Of a stretch of 64,000 bases of DNA, positions 54,241-64,000 are shown one piece after another. The notes under the pieces were generated by a model. The model made no database searches. It was not told the DNA's origin and worked only from the letters and a program-made list of their open reading frames with translations. The stretch is taken from NCBI GenBank assembly GCA_903861005.1, contig CAIOSP010000204.1, positions 19,824 through 83,823 on the forward strand, given 5' to 3'. The stretch is from an uncultured Pseudomonadota bacterium (lineage in GTDB: Bacteria; Myxococcota_A; UBA796; GCA-2862545). The translations under genes were made by a program, and so were the position numbers. Each line of letters starts with the position of its first letter. Within the stretch, counting starts at the first letter, position 1.

Positions 54241-54597
54241 CTACCGGTTGGGGGAGAGAGCGGCTGGGAGGTCGGCGCGGATCCGGGCAAACTCGGCCTC
54301 CAACAGCGCCAGCTGGTTCACCGTCGCGCCCTTGTTGCCAAGCTTTGCGTGGTCCTCCATGCCTGCACACAGGTCGGCCATGCGCGTCGCGCCGATGTTG
54401 CTGCTGGAACCCTTGATCCCGTGGGCGGAGCGCTGGATCCGGTCGCTGGATCCAAGGGTGACCAGGCCCGCGAGCTCGTCCAGGCGGGTGCGCGTGTCCT
54501 GCAGGTAGGTGTCCATGAGGTCCTTCAACCACTCGATCTCACCGCCGGTGAGGTCAAGGAGTTCCCGGATCTTCGAGCGGTCAAGGGCCGGATCCAC
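54241..54597 (-). CDS. Stand-alone HPt (histidine phosphotransfer) domain protein
   Basis: 118 residues. The phosphoacceptor His lies in RSAHGIKGSSSNIGATRM, the classical HPt motif, within a four-helix arrangement. The start GTG at 54597 has GGAG seven bases upstream; longer frames have no RBS. It would relay phosphate between a hybrid sensor kinase and a response regulator in the cytoplasm. No kinase or regulator is nearby. It lies directly upstream of recN, 19 bases away, so it is probably co-transcribed with it. Confidence 0.87.
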   Translation of the reverse strand: MDPALDRSKIRELLDLTGGEIEWLKDLMDTYLQDTRTRLDELAGLVTLGSSDRIQRSAHGIKGSSSNIGATRMADLCAGMEDHAKLGNKGATVNQLALLEAEFARIRADLPAALSPNR

Positions 54598-54722
54598 GTG
54601 GAGTCTCCTGCGTGCGCGCCCTGCTTGGGCCTCGCGTGGGGGAGAGTAGCCGCCCCCGCCCCGTCCGCGCAACGCTCAAGGGGATGCCAGCGGACGCCAT
54701 CCGCGGTATTCTGCAGGTGGGG

Positions 54723-54941
54723 ATGACATTCGTGGACGAACGCCTGACCAACCTCGAGATCAAGATCGCCTTCGTGGAGCGCCACGTGGCGCAGCTCGAC
54801 GATCTCGTCCGCGACATGGTCGACGGCCTCGCGGAGCTCCGCGAGGAGCTCGGGCGCCTGCGTGAGATGCAGGATGCGCCGGCGACGTCCGTGCGCGGCT
54901 CCCTCGAGGAAGAAGTGCCCCCGCATCACGTGCGCTGGTGA
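54723..54941 (+). CDS. slyX: SlyX family protein
   Basis: 72 residues, exactly SlyX size. The N-terminal coiled coil (ERLTNLEIKIAFVERHVAQL followed by REELGRLREM) and the closing VPPHHVRW match SlyX, whose function is unknown. I chose the ATG at 54723, preceded by GGTGGGG; an ATG at 54684 would add 13 residues with no family support. Divergent from the HPt/recN pair. Confidence 0.85.
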   Translation: MTFVDERLTNLEIKIAFVERHVAQLDDLVRDMVDGLAELREELGRLREMQDAPATSVRGSLEEEVPPHHVRW

Positions 54942-55262
54942 GGACATGACCTTGTCTCCGCATGTTGTGGGTTGTCCTGGTAGTTCCCGTTGCGCCCGTC
55001 CGCGTGCGCTGCGGTCGACGCCGTGGCAGCGGCGCGGGGGCAACCGGCGCCTGCGGGGCGGGTGTTGCACCCCGTTTGCACCGGAGGTCCGGCCGGGGTC
55101 CCTGAAAACCAATTTTTTGCTACGAACGATAAATCCTGTTTGTAGCGCCATGATTCGAGGACCGGTTCGCAAGTTACCGCGGCCGCCTCGAGCCAATGGT
55201 ACCCTTTGGGTGGTGGATTCGAAGTCTTCTTCTTCCCAGCGTAGTCGCCGGGGGAGGTCCGA
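54942..55262. other. Gene-free stretch upstream of the giant secreted protein gene
   Basis: This 321-base gap holds no gene I can support. Most of it is GC-rich, but 55102-55146 is markedly AT-rich (a run of six T, GATAAATCC) and probably holds the promoter of the giant gene; I cannot assign -35 and -10 boxes with confidence. A strong ribosome-binding site (GGGGGAGG) ends five bases before the ATG at 55263. Confidence 0.5.
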
Positions 55263-58200
55263 ATGAAGCGTATGAGCGTCAGCGTAGGTTTGGTGGCACT
55301 GCTCGCGTCGGGAACGGCGTATGCGGTAAATGATATTTGCGATGCCTTCGGGCTCTTGACCGGACCTCAGGTCCTGGGGCAGGCTGATGCGCACGTGTCG
55401 CCGTCTGCGTCTGGAGACGACCTCGGTCGTTCCATCGCGGTGGGCGACTTCAACGGCGATAACGTTGAAGACGTCGCACTCGGCGCAAACAACGTGGACG
55501 TGAACCTCGCCAACTCCGGCGCGGTCTACGTCTTCTTTGGCCCCATCGCCAACTTCGATCCGGCTCATCCGAGCGCGGACATCGGGTTGGCCGTGGCGAA
55601 CGCCAACGTCAAGATCTACGGCGAGCGCTCTGCGGACAAGAGCGGTTGGTCGCTGGCCAATGCGGGCGACGTGGACGCGGACGGCGCGGATGACCTGGTC
55701 ATCGGCTCCAACCCGGCCTCGGTCTCGACCAGCGGCGCTTCGGGCGGCGCCGGCCTCGCGCACATCGTGCGCGGTGGCAATGGCTTCTCCGGCCTGATCA
55801 ACCTCGCCACCAACGGCCGCGTCATCCGCGTGCTGGGCCAGAACCTGGGAGACCGGTTCGGCCTCGCGGTTTCGGGCGTTGGCGACGTCGACGACGACGG
55901 CTACGCGGACGTTGTCATCGGCTCTCCGGGTCACACCACCGCGGGCCAGCCGGCCGGCTCGGGCGCGGCGTACCTGCTGCTCGGCAACACGCTGACCTTT
56001 GGCGGCGGCGCAACGTCGACCACCAAGCTGATCGGCATCAACGCCAGCGAAGTCACCTACTTCGGTGAGACCGCTGGCGCGTCGTTCGGCTCGGCCATCA
56101 GCGGCCTCGGCGACCCCGACTTCGACGGCTACGCCGACTTCATCATCGGCGCGCCGCTCGACACCAACGGCGGCACCAAGGCTGGCGCGGCGTACGTGTT
56201 CCGCGGCAGCGCGATGGTCAGCGGCCTGCACCCGGCCAGCCAGGCCCCCGCCCGCATCTACGGCACCCTGACCGACCACTTTGGTTCGGCGGTTCGCGGC
56301 GGCACGGACGTCAACAACGACGGCAGGACGGACTACTTCGTGGGCGCGGAGTGGTACGGCACCAACCACCGCGGCGCCGCGTACCTGTTCCTCGGCGGCG
56401 CGTGGCCCGCGTCGAGCACGATCTTCTCGTCGAACGCGTCTTCGTCCTCCATCTTCATGGGCGTCGAGCAGAACGGCTGGCTCGGCTCGTCCATGGCGGT
56501 CGGCGACTTCAACAATGACCTCGTCCAGGACGTGGTCATCGGCGCGGCCTGGGGCACTGGTCAGGTGGTTCAGAGCGGTACGGCGCTCGTCGAGTACGGT
56601 CCTCTGACCGGTCGCACCGAGAACTCCTCCGTCGCTGGGGCCATGCTCGCGGGCGCCATCTTCCAGAGCTACTTCGGCAACGCGGTCGAGGTGACCGACC
56701 TCAACGGTGACGGCTTCTCCGACATTCTTGTCGGCGCGTACCGCGGCAGTTCGCCCACGGCGAACGCGGGCGCGGTCTACGCGTACCTCGCCGGCAAGGA
56801 CATCATCGACGTCACCGCTTGGTACGCGGACGTCGACCAGGACAACTTCGGCAACGCCGCCACCAGCGTGATGGCGTGCGACCAGCCCCAGATCAACTCG
56901 GTCCTGTACGTCCACGACGCCACGGACTGCAACGACAACTCGCTGGTCATCCACCCCACGGCGCCCGAGTTGTGCAGTGACGTGATCGACAAGAACTGCG
57001 ACGGCTTCTTCGGCCCTGCCGACCACGACGGCGACGGCGTGTCGGCTTGCAACGACTGCGATGACGGCGACCCTGCGGTCAATCCGAGCGCGCTGGAAGT
57101 CTGCGGCGACAGCATCGACAACGATTGTGACGCGCTCATCGACGACTCCACGTCGTCGGACGCGATCGCGTACTACCCGGACGTCGATGGCGACGGCTAC
57201 GGCGACAAGAACATTCGCCTCGACTCCTGCACCGTCCCGGTGCTCGCTTCCGCGGTCGTGACCCGCGGCGGTGACTGCGACGATACCCTCGCCGGCGTCG
57301 CCATCAACCCGGGCGCGGCCGAGCTCTGCTCGGACAACATCGACAACGACTGCGATGGCGTGACCAACGGCGGCAACGCCGTCGACGCGGCAATCTGGTG
57401 GGCGGACGCGGACGGCGACACCTTCGGCTCGCGCGACGTCTACCAGTACGCCTGCGTGCTCCCGATTGGCTACACGGCCAACCGCTTTGACTGCAACGAC
57501 AGCAACGCGGACGTGAAGCCGAACGCCATCGAGGTCTGCGACTTCGTCGACAACGACTGCAACGGCCAGAACTACATCGGTGGCTCGACCGTCGCGAACA
57601 CGCCCTACAACACCTACCTGGGTTCCAACCCGAAAGACACGCTGGGCACCTCCCTCGCGTTCGTCAACGGTTGGGATGAGGTCGACGGCAATCCTGTCGC
57701 GGACATCCTGATGTCCGCGGAGAACGCGGCCGACGGCGCCGTCCAGGGCGGCGCGGTCTACCTCCGCCGCGGCGGCCCCGAGCGTCGCGCCGGCTACGAC
57801 ATGCGCACCACGCTCCCCGACGGCTCGCATGACTACGACGTGAAGTACTACGCGACTCGTCAGTATTCTAAGTTCGGCCGCGTCGTCGTGACGGGTGACT
57901 TCGATGGCGACGGTCGCGACGACGTCGCGATCGGCGCCCCCGGCGCTCGCGTCCCGGCCATGAACCAGGGCGCGGTCTACATCTTCTTCGGCCCGCGCGC
58001 GAACGGCGCCTACAAGGCCGAGCAGGCGGACGTGATCATCAAGGGCGAGCGCACCGCCGACGCGCTGGGCTCCTCTTTGACGGTCGCGAACCTGGACAAC
58101 GACGGCTACGCCGACCTCGTGATCGGTGCGCCTGGCTATTCGGATGTGTCCGGCACCGTTGGTGGTCAGTACAGCCGCGGTCGCGCCTACGTGCTCAGCG

Positions 58201-61200
58201 GCGCGAACCTCAAGACCCGCTCGGGCGAGAAGGTGGTCAGCGTCATCGCGGACTCCTACTTCCAGGGCACCACGGCATACGAGTTCGCGGGTGACGCACT
58301 TGCCGCCGCCGACCTCAACGGCGACGGGTTGCAGGACTTGATGGTCGGCGCGTCCCGCTACGGCACGCTCGACAACGGCGGCATCTACCTGTTCTACACC
58401 ACCCCCACCCGCGCCTCCGGCTTGATGGTGCATAGCGCCCTCATCCTGGGCACGGGCGGCCAGGACAAGGTCGGCGTCGCGCTGGCTGGTGTCGGTGACA
58501 CCAACCAGGACGGCTACGACGACTTCGTCACCACGAACGGCTTCCGCTCGGTGTCGCTGGTCCTTGGCCGCGCGGCGCCCATCGCCTCCGGCCTCCTGAC
58601 CTCCCTCGCGCAGCTCAAGATGGTGGGCACGCTCGGTCAGCGCATCGGCGTCGGGCTCAGCCCGGCGGGCGACTTGAACGCCGACACCTACAGCGACTTC
58701 CTGGTTGGCGCGCCCGGTGACGCGGTGAACGGTATCGACTCCGGTGCCCAGTTCATCGTCTACGGCCGTCCGGACTGGACCGTCGGTGGCGTCCTGCCTG
58801 CGGGCACCAGCTGGGACATCAACAAGGTTGAGAGCTTCGCCCGCCTGCCGGTGGGTGGTACTTTCCCGACCTACAGTGCGTCGAACTACAGCGTGATCGA
58901 AGGCGCCCGCATTCGCGCCGGCGCTCACATCGCAGACAACTTCGGCAGCGCGGCTGCTGCCGGCGCTGACGTCGACGGTGACGGTCGGGGCGACGTGCTC
59001 ATCTCGGCGCCGGGCTGGGACCGTGATGGCCTCGACGTCGACAACGGCCGTGTCTTTCTCTACACGGCAGGCGCCTTCGGCGCGGACGTCGGTACCACCG
59101 TCACCGCCTCGCAGACGACCTACTACTGGGACTACGACGCGGACACCTACGCGGACCGTGGCACGCTGCCGCCGCTCCCGCGGAACCCGCCGACCTTCCG
59201 CGCCTGCCCGATGCACGCGCCGATGGATCTGAGCGTGCCGCGCATCCGTGGCATCCCGACGATCCCCGCGCCGGACTACCACCTGCTCGAGGATTGCAAC
59301 GACCACGACAAGAACATTCATCCCGGCGCTGCGGACGCGAACAACGACAACCGCGACTCGGACTGCGATGGCTACGACTCGGCGAACGTCCTGCCGGTCC
59401 TGACCGTGAACATCACGCCGCATCTGCCGACCTCTGTGGACGCGCTGACCGCGAACGTCACCGTCATCAACACCGACAACGACCCGATCACGCTCTTCTA
59501 CCAGTGGTACAAGAAGCTTCCGGCGGCGGCGTCCTGGACGCCCATCGCTGGCGCGACCACCTCGACGCTCGGCACGATCAACTTCGTGAAGGGTGACCAG
59601 GTCAAGGTCGAGGTCTACGCGGACGACACCCGCTCCGTCACCTCCCCGGTGTCGGACGTGGTCGGCATCGGCAACAGCCCGCCCTACTTGACGGGTTGCT
59701 CCATCGTCCCCGCGACGGGTGGTGTTGCCACCGCGTTCAGCGTGGCGGCGACCGGCCTGCAGGACGACGACATGGTGGACGCCGGTCAGTTGACCGTCAC
59801 CTACCAGTGGCAGAAGTTCTTCAACCCGCTGTGGGTCAACATCCCTAGCGCCACGGCCGCGACCCGCGGCTCGTGCGCGGGAACCAACTACGACTCGCTC
59901 AACCCGCTCGCGCTCTACAACTGCGTCCGCGGCAGCAGCATCCGTGCCAGCTGCACCCCGCATGACCCGGCGCTGCAGGGCACCACGCTCATCACCGACC
60001 CGGTCACGATCGTGAACACCCTGCCGGTGGTTGAGTCCTGCTACATCACGCCGACGACCGCCAACACCACCCCGGACCTCACGGCCCACGGTGTCGGCTC
60101 TGACGCGGACGACGTCGACGTCGTCTCGATCAACTACACCTGGCTGATCACCACGTACGACGGTCGCACGGTCACGTTGCCGGTCGGCAACTCGTTCCCG
60201 GGCAGCTTGACCGAGCATTTGGACGCCGTCTCGCTGCAGTGCACCCCGGTGGACTCGGTCGGCGGCACGGGCACCACGGTCACCACCTCGGCGATCGTCA
60301 TCCAGAACACGGTCCCGACGGCCCCGGTCATCAACCTGACGCCTGACTTCCCCCTGTCGAACCAGGACCTGAGCGTCACCATCGTGACCCCCGCCTACGA
60401 CCTCGACGGCGACACGATGACCTACAAGTACTACTGGACGAAGAACGGCGCGCCGTACAACAACCCGTCCTACCCCACCAACAACAACACGCTGTCCAAG
60501 ACCGCCACCACCCGTGGTGACACCTGGGCGGTCACGGTTGTCGCGAACGACGGCTACGGCGACGGCGCCTCGGTCCAGGACGCGGTGCTCATCCGCAACA
60601 CGCCCCCGACCTTCGTCAGCGCGGTCATCACCCCGACCTCGCCTGACACCCGCGACGATCTGCTGATCAACGCGGCTGGCTGGTCGGACGACGACGGTGA
60701 CGTGCCCCAGTACAACGTCGCCTGGACCAAGAACGGCTCCAGCTTCGTCGGCACCCTGTCGCCCCAGACCACGATGCCTGCCTCGAACACCGCTCGCGGT
60801 GATCAGTTCCAGGCCATCGTCACCGCTTGGGACGGCTACGACACCGGCAACGCGGTCACCACCGCCGTCAAGACCATCGTGAACGCCGTCCCCGACGCCG
60901 GCACGCTCAGCATCCTTCCGAACCCGCCTGGTGAGGATGACACGCTGAACTGCAACGTCCTGACGTTCGCGACGGACGCCGACGGCGACGCGCTGACCTA
61001 CACGGTCGAGTGGTACCGCACGTACCTCTACAACAACGGCGTCAGCCCCAGCTCCGCGCTCACGCTGATCAAGTCGACGACGGGCACGACCTCCGCGCCC
61101 ATCCTGCCGACGGTCAACAGCAACACCGCGTGGATGCTGCGCGCCAACTCGGGCTTCCCGACCGAGAACATCACCAACTTCGGTGACAAGTTCTACTGCA

Positions 61201-62189
61201 AGGTCACCCCGAACGACGGCTTGGCGTCTGGTGCGTCCTACCAGACCACCGAGCAGACCATCCAGGATCTCAGCCTCCCGGCTGCTCCGGTCATCACGTC
61301 GATCCCTCGCTACATCAACGAAGCGGCGGTGCGCCTGACCGGCTCGTGCGTCTCGGTTCCCTCCGAGTGCAAGGTCCTGAACTTCCGGTGCTCCGATGAC
61401 GGCGGCTACGTGTCGCCCAACATCGTGGGTACTTGTGGTGCCTCGCAGCTGTTCACCCAGGACATCGCGGTCAACCGCGGCGTGAACACCACCTGCTACG
61501 CCTACTGTGTCGACCAGCAGCCCAACACCTCGGCGAACTCGAACTCCGTCCTGACGCAGTCCTGCGCCAACGGCGTGTTCGACTCCTACGAGCTGCTCGG
61601 CGCGGCGTACGGCGACTCGAACGCGGCGGGCACGGCGGGCGTGAGCGGCGTCATCAACGAGTTCGCGACCTTCACGGACGGCGCCAACGCCAACATCAAC
61701 GTGATCGGCAACATCGTCGACTCGATGCTCAACGGCCCGGACACGGACGACTGGTTCCGCTTCAACACCGTGGACAACCCGACGGTGGACGCGGCCAACT
61801 CGACCAACAACTTCAACTTCTTCATTGACATGACGGCCGGCACCACGGACTACGTCTTCAGGACCTACCGCGGCGCCACGACCAACCCCCAGGAGTGTGC
61901 GGCCAGCTTCCCCAGCGGCACCACGCAGTACCAGTGGTACCAGCGTGACCGCGGCGACGCCCCGAACCACGCGCTGCCGACGAGCCGTCAGCAGTGCGCG
62001 GACCCCACGCTGTCCAGCGCCCCGCCGGTTGGCAACAACGCCCAGCCGACGACCATCGAGCGCCTGTACAACGACTGTGCGAACAACACGTCCGACTACT
62101 GGGTCGACGTCAAGCGCACGACGGGCAACATCAGCTGCCAGCACTACAACCTGAACCTGACCATCAACACGCCTCCTCCCGCGCTTTGA
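55263..62189 (+). CDS. Giant secreted FG-GAP / MopE-repeat / Ig-like protein (2308 residues)
   Basis: A Sec signal peptide ends at AYA-VN. Residues ~51-515 contain seven FG-GAP repeats (for example GRSIAVGDFNGDNVEDVALG and GNAVEVTDLNGDGFSDILVG), enough for one seven-bladed integrin-like propeller. Residues ~518-775 are MopE-type Asp/Cys repeats (DCDDGDPAVNPSALEVCGD and similar). Residues ~780-1275 hold a second set of seven FG-GAP repeats (DALGSSLTVANLDNDGYADL, DNFGSAAAAGADVDGDGRGD). A partial MopE unit follows to ~1378. Then come about six Ig/PKD-like domains starting with NTPP or NSPP and carrying the W..NG and RGD-W patterns to ~2010, and a Cys-containing C-terminal domain with DTDDWFRFN. 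Calcium binding and an extracellular structural or adhesive role are inferred. No membrane anchor or sorting motif is seen at the C-terminus. Confidence 0.9.
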   Translation: MKRMSVSVGLVALLASGTAYAVNDICDAFGLLTGPQVLGQADAHVSPSASGDDLGRSIAVGDFNGDNVEDVALGANNVDVNLANSGAVYVFFGPIANFDPAHPSADIGLAVANANVKIYGERSADKSGWSLANAGDVDADGADDLVIGSNPASVSTSGASGGAGLAHIVRGGNGFSGLINLATNGRVIRVLGQNLGDRFGLAVSGVGDVDDDGYADVVIGSPGHTTAGQPAGSGAAYLLLGNTLTFGGGATSTTKLIGINASEVTYFGETAGASFGSAISGLGDPDFDGYADFIIGAPLDTNGGTKAGAAYVFRGSAMVSGLHPASQAPARIYGTLTDHFGSAVRGGTDVNNDGRTDYFVGAEWYGTNHRGAAYLFLGGAWPASSTIFSSNASSSSIFMGVEQNGWLGSSMAVGDFNNDLVQDVVIGAAWGTGQVVQSGTALVEYGPLTGRTENSSVAGAMLAGAIFQSYFGNAVEVTDLNGDGFSDILVGAYRGSSPTANAGAVYAYLAGKDIIDVTAWYADVDQDNFGNAATSVMACDQPQINSVLYVHDATDCNDNSLVIHPTAPELCSDVIDKNCDGFFGPADHDGDGVSACNDCDDGDPAVNPSALEVCGDSIDNDCDALIDDSTSSDAIAYYPDVDGDGYGDKNIRLDSCTVPVLASAVVTRGGDCDDTLAGVAINPGAAELCSDNIDNDCDGVTNGGNAVDAAIWWADADGDTFGSRDVYQYACVLPIGYTANRFDCNDSNADVKPNAIEVCDFVDNDCNGQNYIGGSTVANTPYNTYLGSNPKDTLGTSLAFVNGWDEVDGNPVADILMSAENAADGAVQGGAVYLRRGGPERRAGYDMRTTLPDGSHDYDVKYYATRQYSKFGRVVVTGDFDGDGRDDVAIGAPGARVPAMNQGAVYIFFGPRANGAYKAEQADVIIKGERTADALGSSLTVANLDNDGYADLVIGAPGYSDVSGTVGGQYSRGRAYVLSGANLKTRSGEKVVSVIADSYFQGTTAYEFAGDALAAADLNGDGLQDLMVGASRYGTLDNGGIYLFYTTPTRASGLMVHSALILGTGGQDKVGVALAGVGDTNQDGYDDFVTTNGFRSVSLVLGRAAPIASGLLTSLAQLKMVGTLGQRIGVGLSPAGDLNADTYSDFLVGAPGDAVNGIDSGAQFIVYGRPDWTVGGVLPAGTSWDINKVESFARLPVGGTFPTYSASNYSVIEGARIRAGAHIADNFGSAAAAGADVDGDGRGDVLISAPGWDRDGLDVDNGRVFLYTAGAFGADVGTTVTASQTTYYWDYDADTYADRGTLPPLPRNPPTFRACPMHAPMDLSVPRIRGIPTIPAPDYHLLEDCNDHDKNIHPGAADANNDNRDSDCDGYDSANVLPVLTVNITPHLPTSVDALTANVTVINTDNDPITLFYQWYKKLPAAASWTPIAGATTSTLGTINFVKGDQVKVEVYADDTRSVTSPVSDVVGIGNSPPYLTGCSIVPATGGVATAFSVAATGLQDDDMVDAGQLTVTYQWQKFFNPLWVNIPSATAATRGSCAGTNYDSLNPLALYNCVRGSSIRASCTPHDPALQGTTLITDPVTIVNTLPVVESCYITPTTANTTPDLTAHGVGSDADDVDVVSINYTWLITTYDGRTVTLPVGNSFPGSLTEHLDAVSLQCTPVDSVGGTGTTVTTSAIVIQNTVPTAPVINLTPDFPLSNQDLSVTIVTPAYDLDGDTMTYKYYWTKNGAPYNNPSYPTNNNTLSKTATTRGDTWAVTVVANDGYGDGASVQDAVLIRNTPPTFVSAVITPTSPDTRDDLLINAAGWSDDDGDVPQYNVAWTKNGSSFVGTLSPQTTMPASNTARGDQFQAIVTAWDGYDTGNAVTTAVKTIVNAVPDAGTLSILPNPPGEDDTLNCNVLTFATDADGDALTYTVEWYRTYLYNNGVSPSSALTLIKSTTGTTSAPILPTVNSNTAWMLRANSGFPTENITNFGDKFYCKVTPNDGLASGASYQTTEQTIQDLSLPAAPVITSIPRYINEAAVRLTGSCVSVPSECKVLNFRCSDDGGYVSPNIVGTCGASQLFTQDIAVNRGVNTTCYAYCVDQQPNTSANSNSVLTQSCANGVFDSYELLGAAYGDSNAAGTAGVSGVINEFATFTDGANANINVIGNIVDSMLNGPDTDDWFRFNTVDNPTVDAANSTNNFNFFIDMTAGTTDYVFRTYRGATTNPQECAASFPSGTTQYQWYQRDRGDAPNHALPTSRQQCADPTLSSAPPVGNNAQPTTIERLYNDCANNTSDYWVDVKRTTGNISCQHYNLNLTINTPPPAL

Positions 62190-62211
62190 GTCGGATCGGT
62201 TGATTGTCCCT

Positions 62212-62250
62212 CGGGGGCGCCACGGACGGTGGCGCCCCCGTTTGCTTTCT
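62212..62250 (+). terminator. Rho-independent terminator of the giant secreted protein gene
   Basis: A perfect 12-bp GC stem (62212-62223 with 62229-62240) and a 5-base loop is followed by TTTGCTTTCT. It starts 22 bases after the stop codon. This is the clearest intrinsic terminator in the window. Confidence 0.9.
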
Positions 62251-62261
62251 GGGGAGGGAAC

Positions 62262-62825
62262 GTGGATCGGGTGGCGTTGACTCGACAGGTGAGGGGGCAC
62301 GTGCCGGCGGACGACGCCGAGGCCGCGCACCGTCTGGCGGTCTTGGAGCTTCTCGCCACGTCCGCGGCGCCATTCTCCCGGTCCACCGTGGCGCCCGGCC
62401 ACGTCACGGCGTCCGCGTTCGTGATCTGTCCCGACATGGAGCGGGTGCTGCTGATCCACCACGCCTTCCTCAGGCTGTGGCTGCAGCCCGGCGGACACGT
62501 CGAGGTCGATGACGCGGACCTGGCGTCGGCTTGTCGGCGGGAGATCGTCGAGGAGACGGGCGTGTCGAGCCTAATGCAGCTGGACGGCTTCCCCAACCTG
62601 CTGGACATCGACGTCCACGCGATCCCGGCGAACCCGCGCAAGGGGGAGGCGGCTCACCGCCACTTTGACCTGCGCACGCTGTGGCTCGCGCAGGACGACG
62701 CCCTCGTGGACACGGGTGAGGTGCTCGCGGTCCGCTGGGTGCCGTTCGACCAGCTCGATGAGCTCACGAGCGACGCGTCCGTACGGCGCGCGGTGGGTCG
62801 CATCCGGGCCAAGCTCGGCCGCTAG
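62262..62825 (+). CDS. Nudix hydrolase
   Basis: 187 residues. The Nudix box lies in PGGHVEVDDADLASACRREIVEETGV: the REIVEETG core is complete, while the first Glu position is shifted by one residue or replaced by Asp. The fold around it is normal (VLLIHHAFLRLWLQPGGH). Nudix enzymes cleave nucleoside diphosphates linked to another group; the substrate is not predictable. I chose the GTG at 62262 because GGGAGG lies four bases upstream. Confidence 0.87.
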   Translation: MDRVALTRQVRGHVPADDAEAAHRLAVLELLATSAAPFSRSTVAPGHVTASAFVICPDMERVLLIHHAFLRLWLQPGGHVEVDDADLASACRREIVEETGVSSLMQLDGFPNLLDIDVHAIPANPRKGEAAHRHFDLRTLWLAQDDALVDTGEVLAVRWVPFDQLDELTSDASVRRAVGRIRAKLGR

Positions 62826-62853
62826 GAGCACCGTACGTGGAGCGCCGACAGAC

Positions 62854-63237
62854 TTACTGCTCGGTCGACGGGTCCACGAGGGCGAACGGCGGGATCTCCA
62901 CGTCGAAGCGCTCTCCGGCGTCGTTGAGCATCTGGTAGCTGCCCTCCATCGAGCCGAGCGACGTTCCGAGCGGGCAGAACGAGGTGTACTCGAAGTGTTC
63001 ACCCGGACCCAGGACCGGCTGCTCACCGACGACACCCGACCCGCGGACCTCCTCGCGGATGCCGTGCGCGTTGGTGATGATCCAGTGCCGCGACACCAGC
63101 TGCACCACGTCCGCGCCGTGGTTGGTGATCCGGATGGCGTAGGAGAAGAACCAGCGGTTGCGCGCAGGATCGGAGTGCTCCGGATGGTAGGAGGGATCGA
63201 CCGAGACTTCGATCTGGCGTGTGATCGCGTGTGACAT
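62854..63237 (-). CDS. apaG: ApaG protein (DUF525 / FN3-like fold)
   Basis: 127 residues, the standard ApaG length. The pattern is full: VSVDPSYHPEHS, RWFFSYAIRITNHG, VVQLVSRHWIITNAHG, VVGEQPVLGPGEHFEYTSFCP, and the GSMEGSYQM motif. ApaG forms a fibronectin-like fold and is linked to metal or nucleotide binding and to cobalt/magnesium resistance phenotypes in other bacteria. ATG at 63237 with AGGGG five bases upstream. Divergent from the small TerB-like gene. Confidence 0.94.
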   Translation of the reverse strand: MSHAITRQIEVSVDPSYHPEHSDPARNRWFFSYAIRITNHGADVVQLVSRHWIITNAHGIREEVRGSGVVGEQPVLGPGEHFEYTSFCPLGTSLGSMEGSYQMLNDAGERFDVEIPPFALVDPSTEQ

Positions 63238-63375
63238 CGGTGCCCCTGTTGCGCCTTCCGCGAGCGCGCTGGGCGCGGCGAAATCGAGGCATATCACCGC
63301 ATGGACCACGGTGCGTTCATCCAGGCTTGACGGATTCACCACGGCTGTGGGAAGGTCCGGTGCGTAGGCTCATGC

Positions 63376-64000
<625 letters not shown>

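Noticed and set aside
54942..55262. Small plus-strand frame entering the giant protein gene
   Set aside because: A frame from 54862 to 55266 gives Arg/Pro-rich sequence without RBS or similarity; the AT-rich patch within it fits a promoter.
54525..62498. A 2657-codon open frame on the minus strand opposite the giant secreted protein gene
   Set aside because: It encodes Val/Arg/Asp-rich low-complexity sequence with no domain, and arises because GC-rich codons and Asp/Gly repeats on the plus strand leave no stop codons on the other. The plus-strand gene has signal peptide, RBS, domains and a terminator.

Overview
The window is very GC-rich, gene-dense bacterial chromosome. Its style resembles Myxococcota / former Deltaproteobacteria: many secreted lipoproteins with an Asp/Thr tether after the lipobox, MopE-type Asp-rich calcium-binding repeats, a giant FG-GAP propeller protein, and long runs of genes joined by 4-bp ATGA/GTGA/TTGA overlaps. 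This placement is an inference from gene content; there is no rRNA. I saw no tRNA, CRISPR array, insertion sequence or phage gene.

Layout. 1-637: N-terminal part of an M16 zinc peptidase. 759-6034: three minus-strand genes, namely an HExxH protein, a MopE-like lipoprotein and a cysteine-free relative of the radical-SAM maturase HxsB. 6102-6836: a TerB-like membrane protein. 6909-20240: a 12-gene minus-strand lipid operon. In transcription order it encodes a degenerate HAD protein, a fatty acyl reductase-like protein, a thioester-reductase-like SDR, a pyruvyltransferase-like protein, an acyl ligase, a crotonase, an ACP, a second acyl ligase, a lipid kinase, a PlsC acyltransferase, a TetR regulator and an OleC-type ligase. 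A palindrome at 20273-20286 overlaps the probable promoter and is a candidate TetR operator.

20318-30218: mixed metabolic and membrane genes (YARHG protein, split YeeE/YedE pair, two FAD oxidoreductases, CoA-transferase, NnrU, DTW-domain enzyme) and the first lipoproteins. 30308-38156: lipoproteins around a FIST plus PAS-GGDEF-EAL signalling pair. 38162-40378: a second radical-SAM-like domain without its cysteine motif, fused to a glycosyltransferase. 40411-54941: ankyrin protein, MYG1, membrane protein, mfd, glpK, a dihaem cytochrome c peroxidase, bifunctional thrA, recN, an HPt protein and slyX. 55263-62189: a 2308-residue secreted protein with two seven-repeat FG-GAP blocks, ending at a strong intrinsic terminator. 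62262-63729: Nudix, apaG and a small TerB-like gene. The window ends inside a 9-bp tandem repeat that places GGGG tracts at regular spacing on the minus strand.

Most unusual points: two radical-SAM-derived proteins that have lost the cluster-binding cysteines, a HAD protein that has lost its nucleophile, and a lipid operon with an ACP, three adenylating enzymes and two reductases encoded as separate proteins. The likeliest undescribed systems are the 759-6034 locus and the lipid operon.
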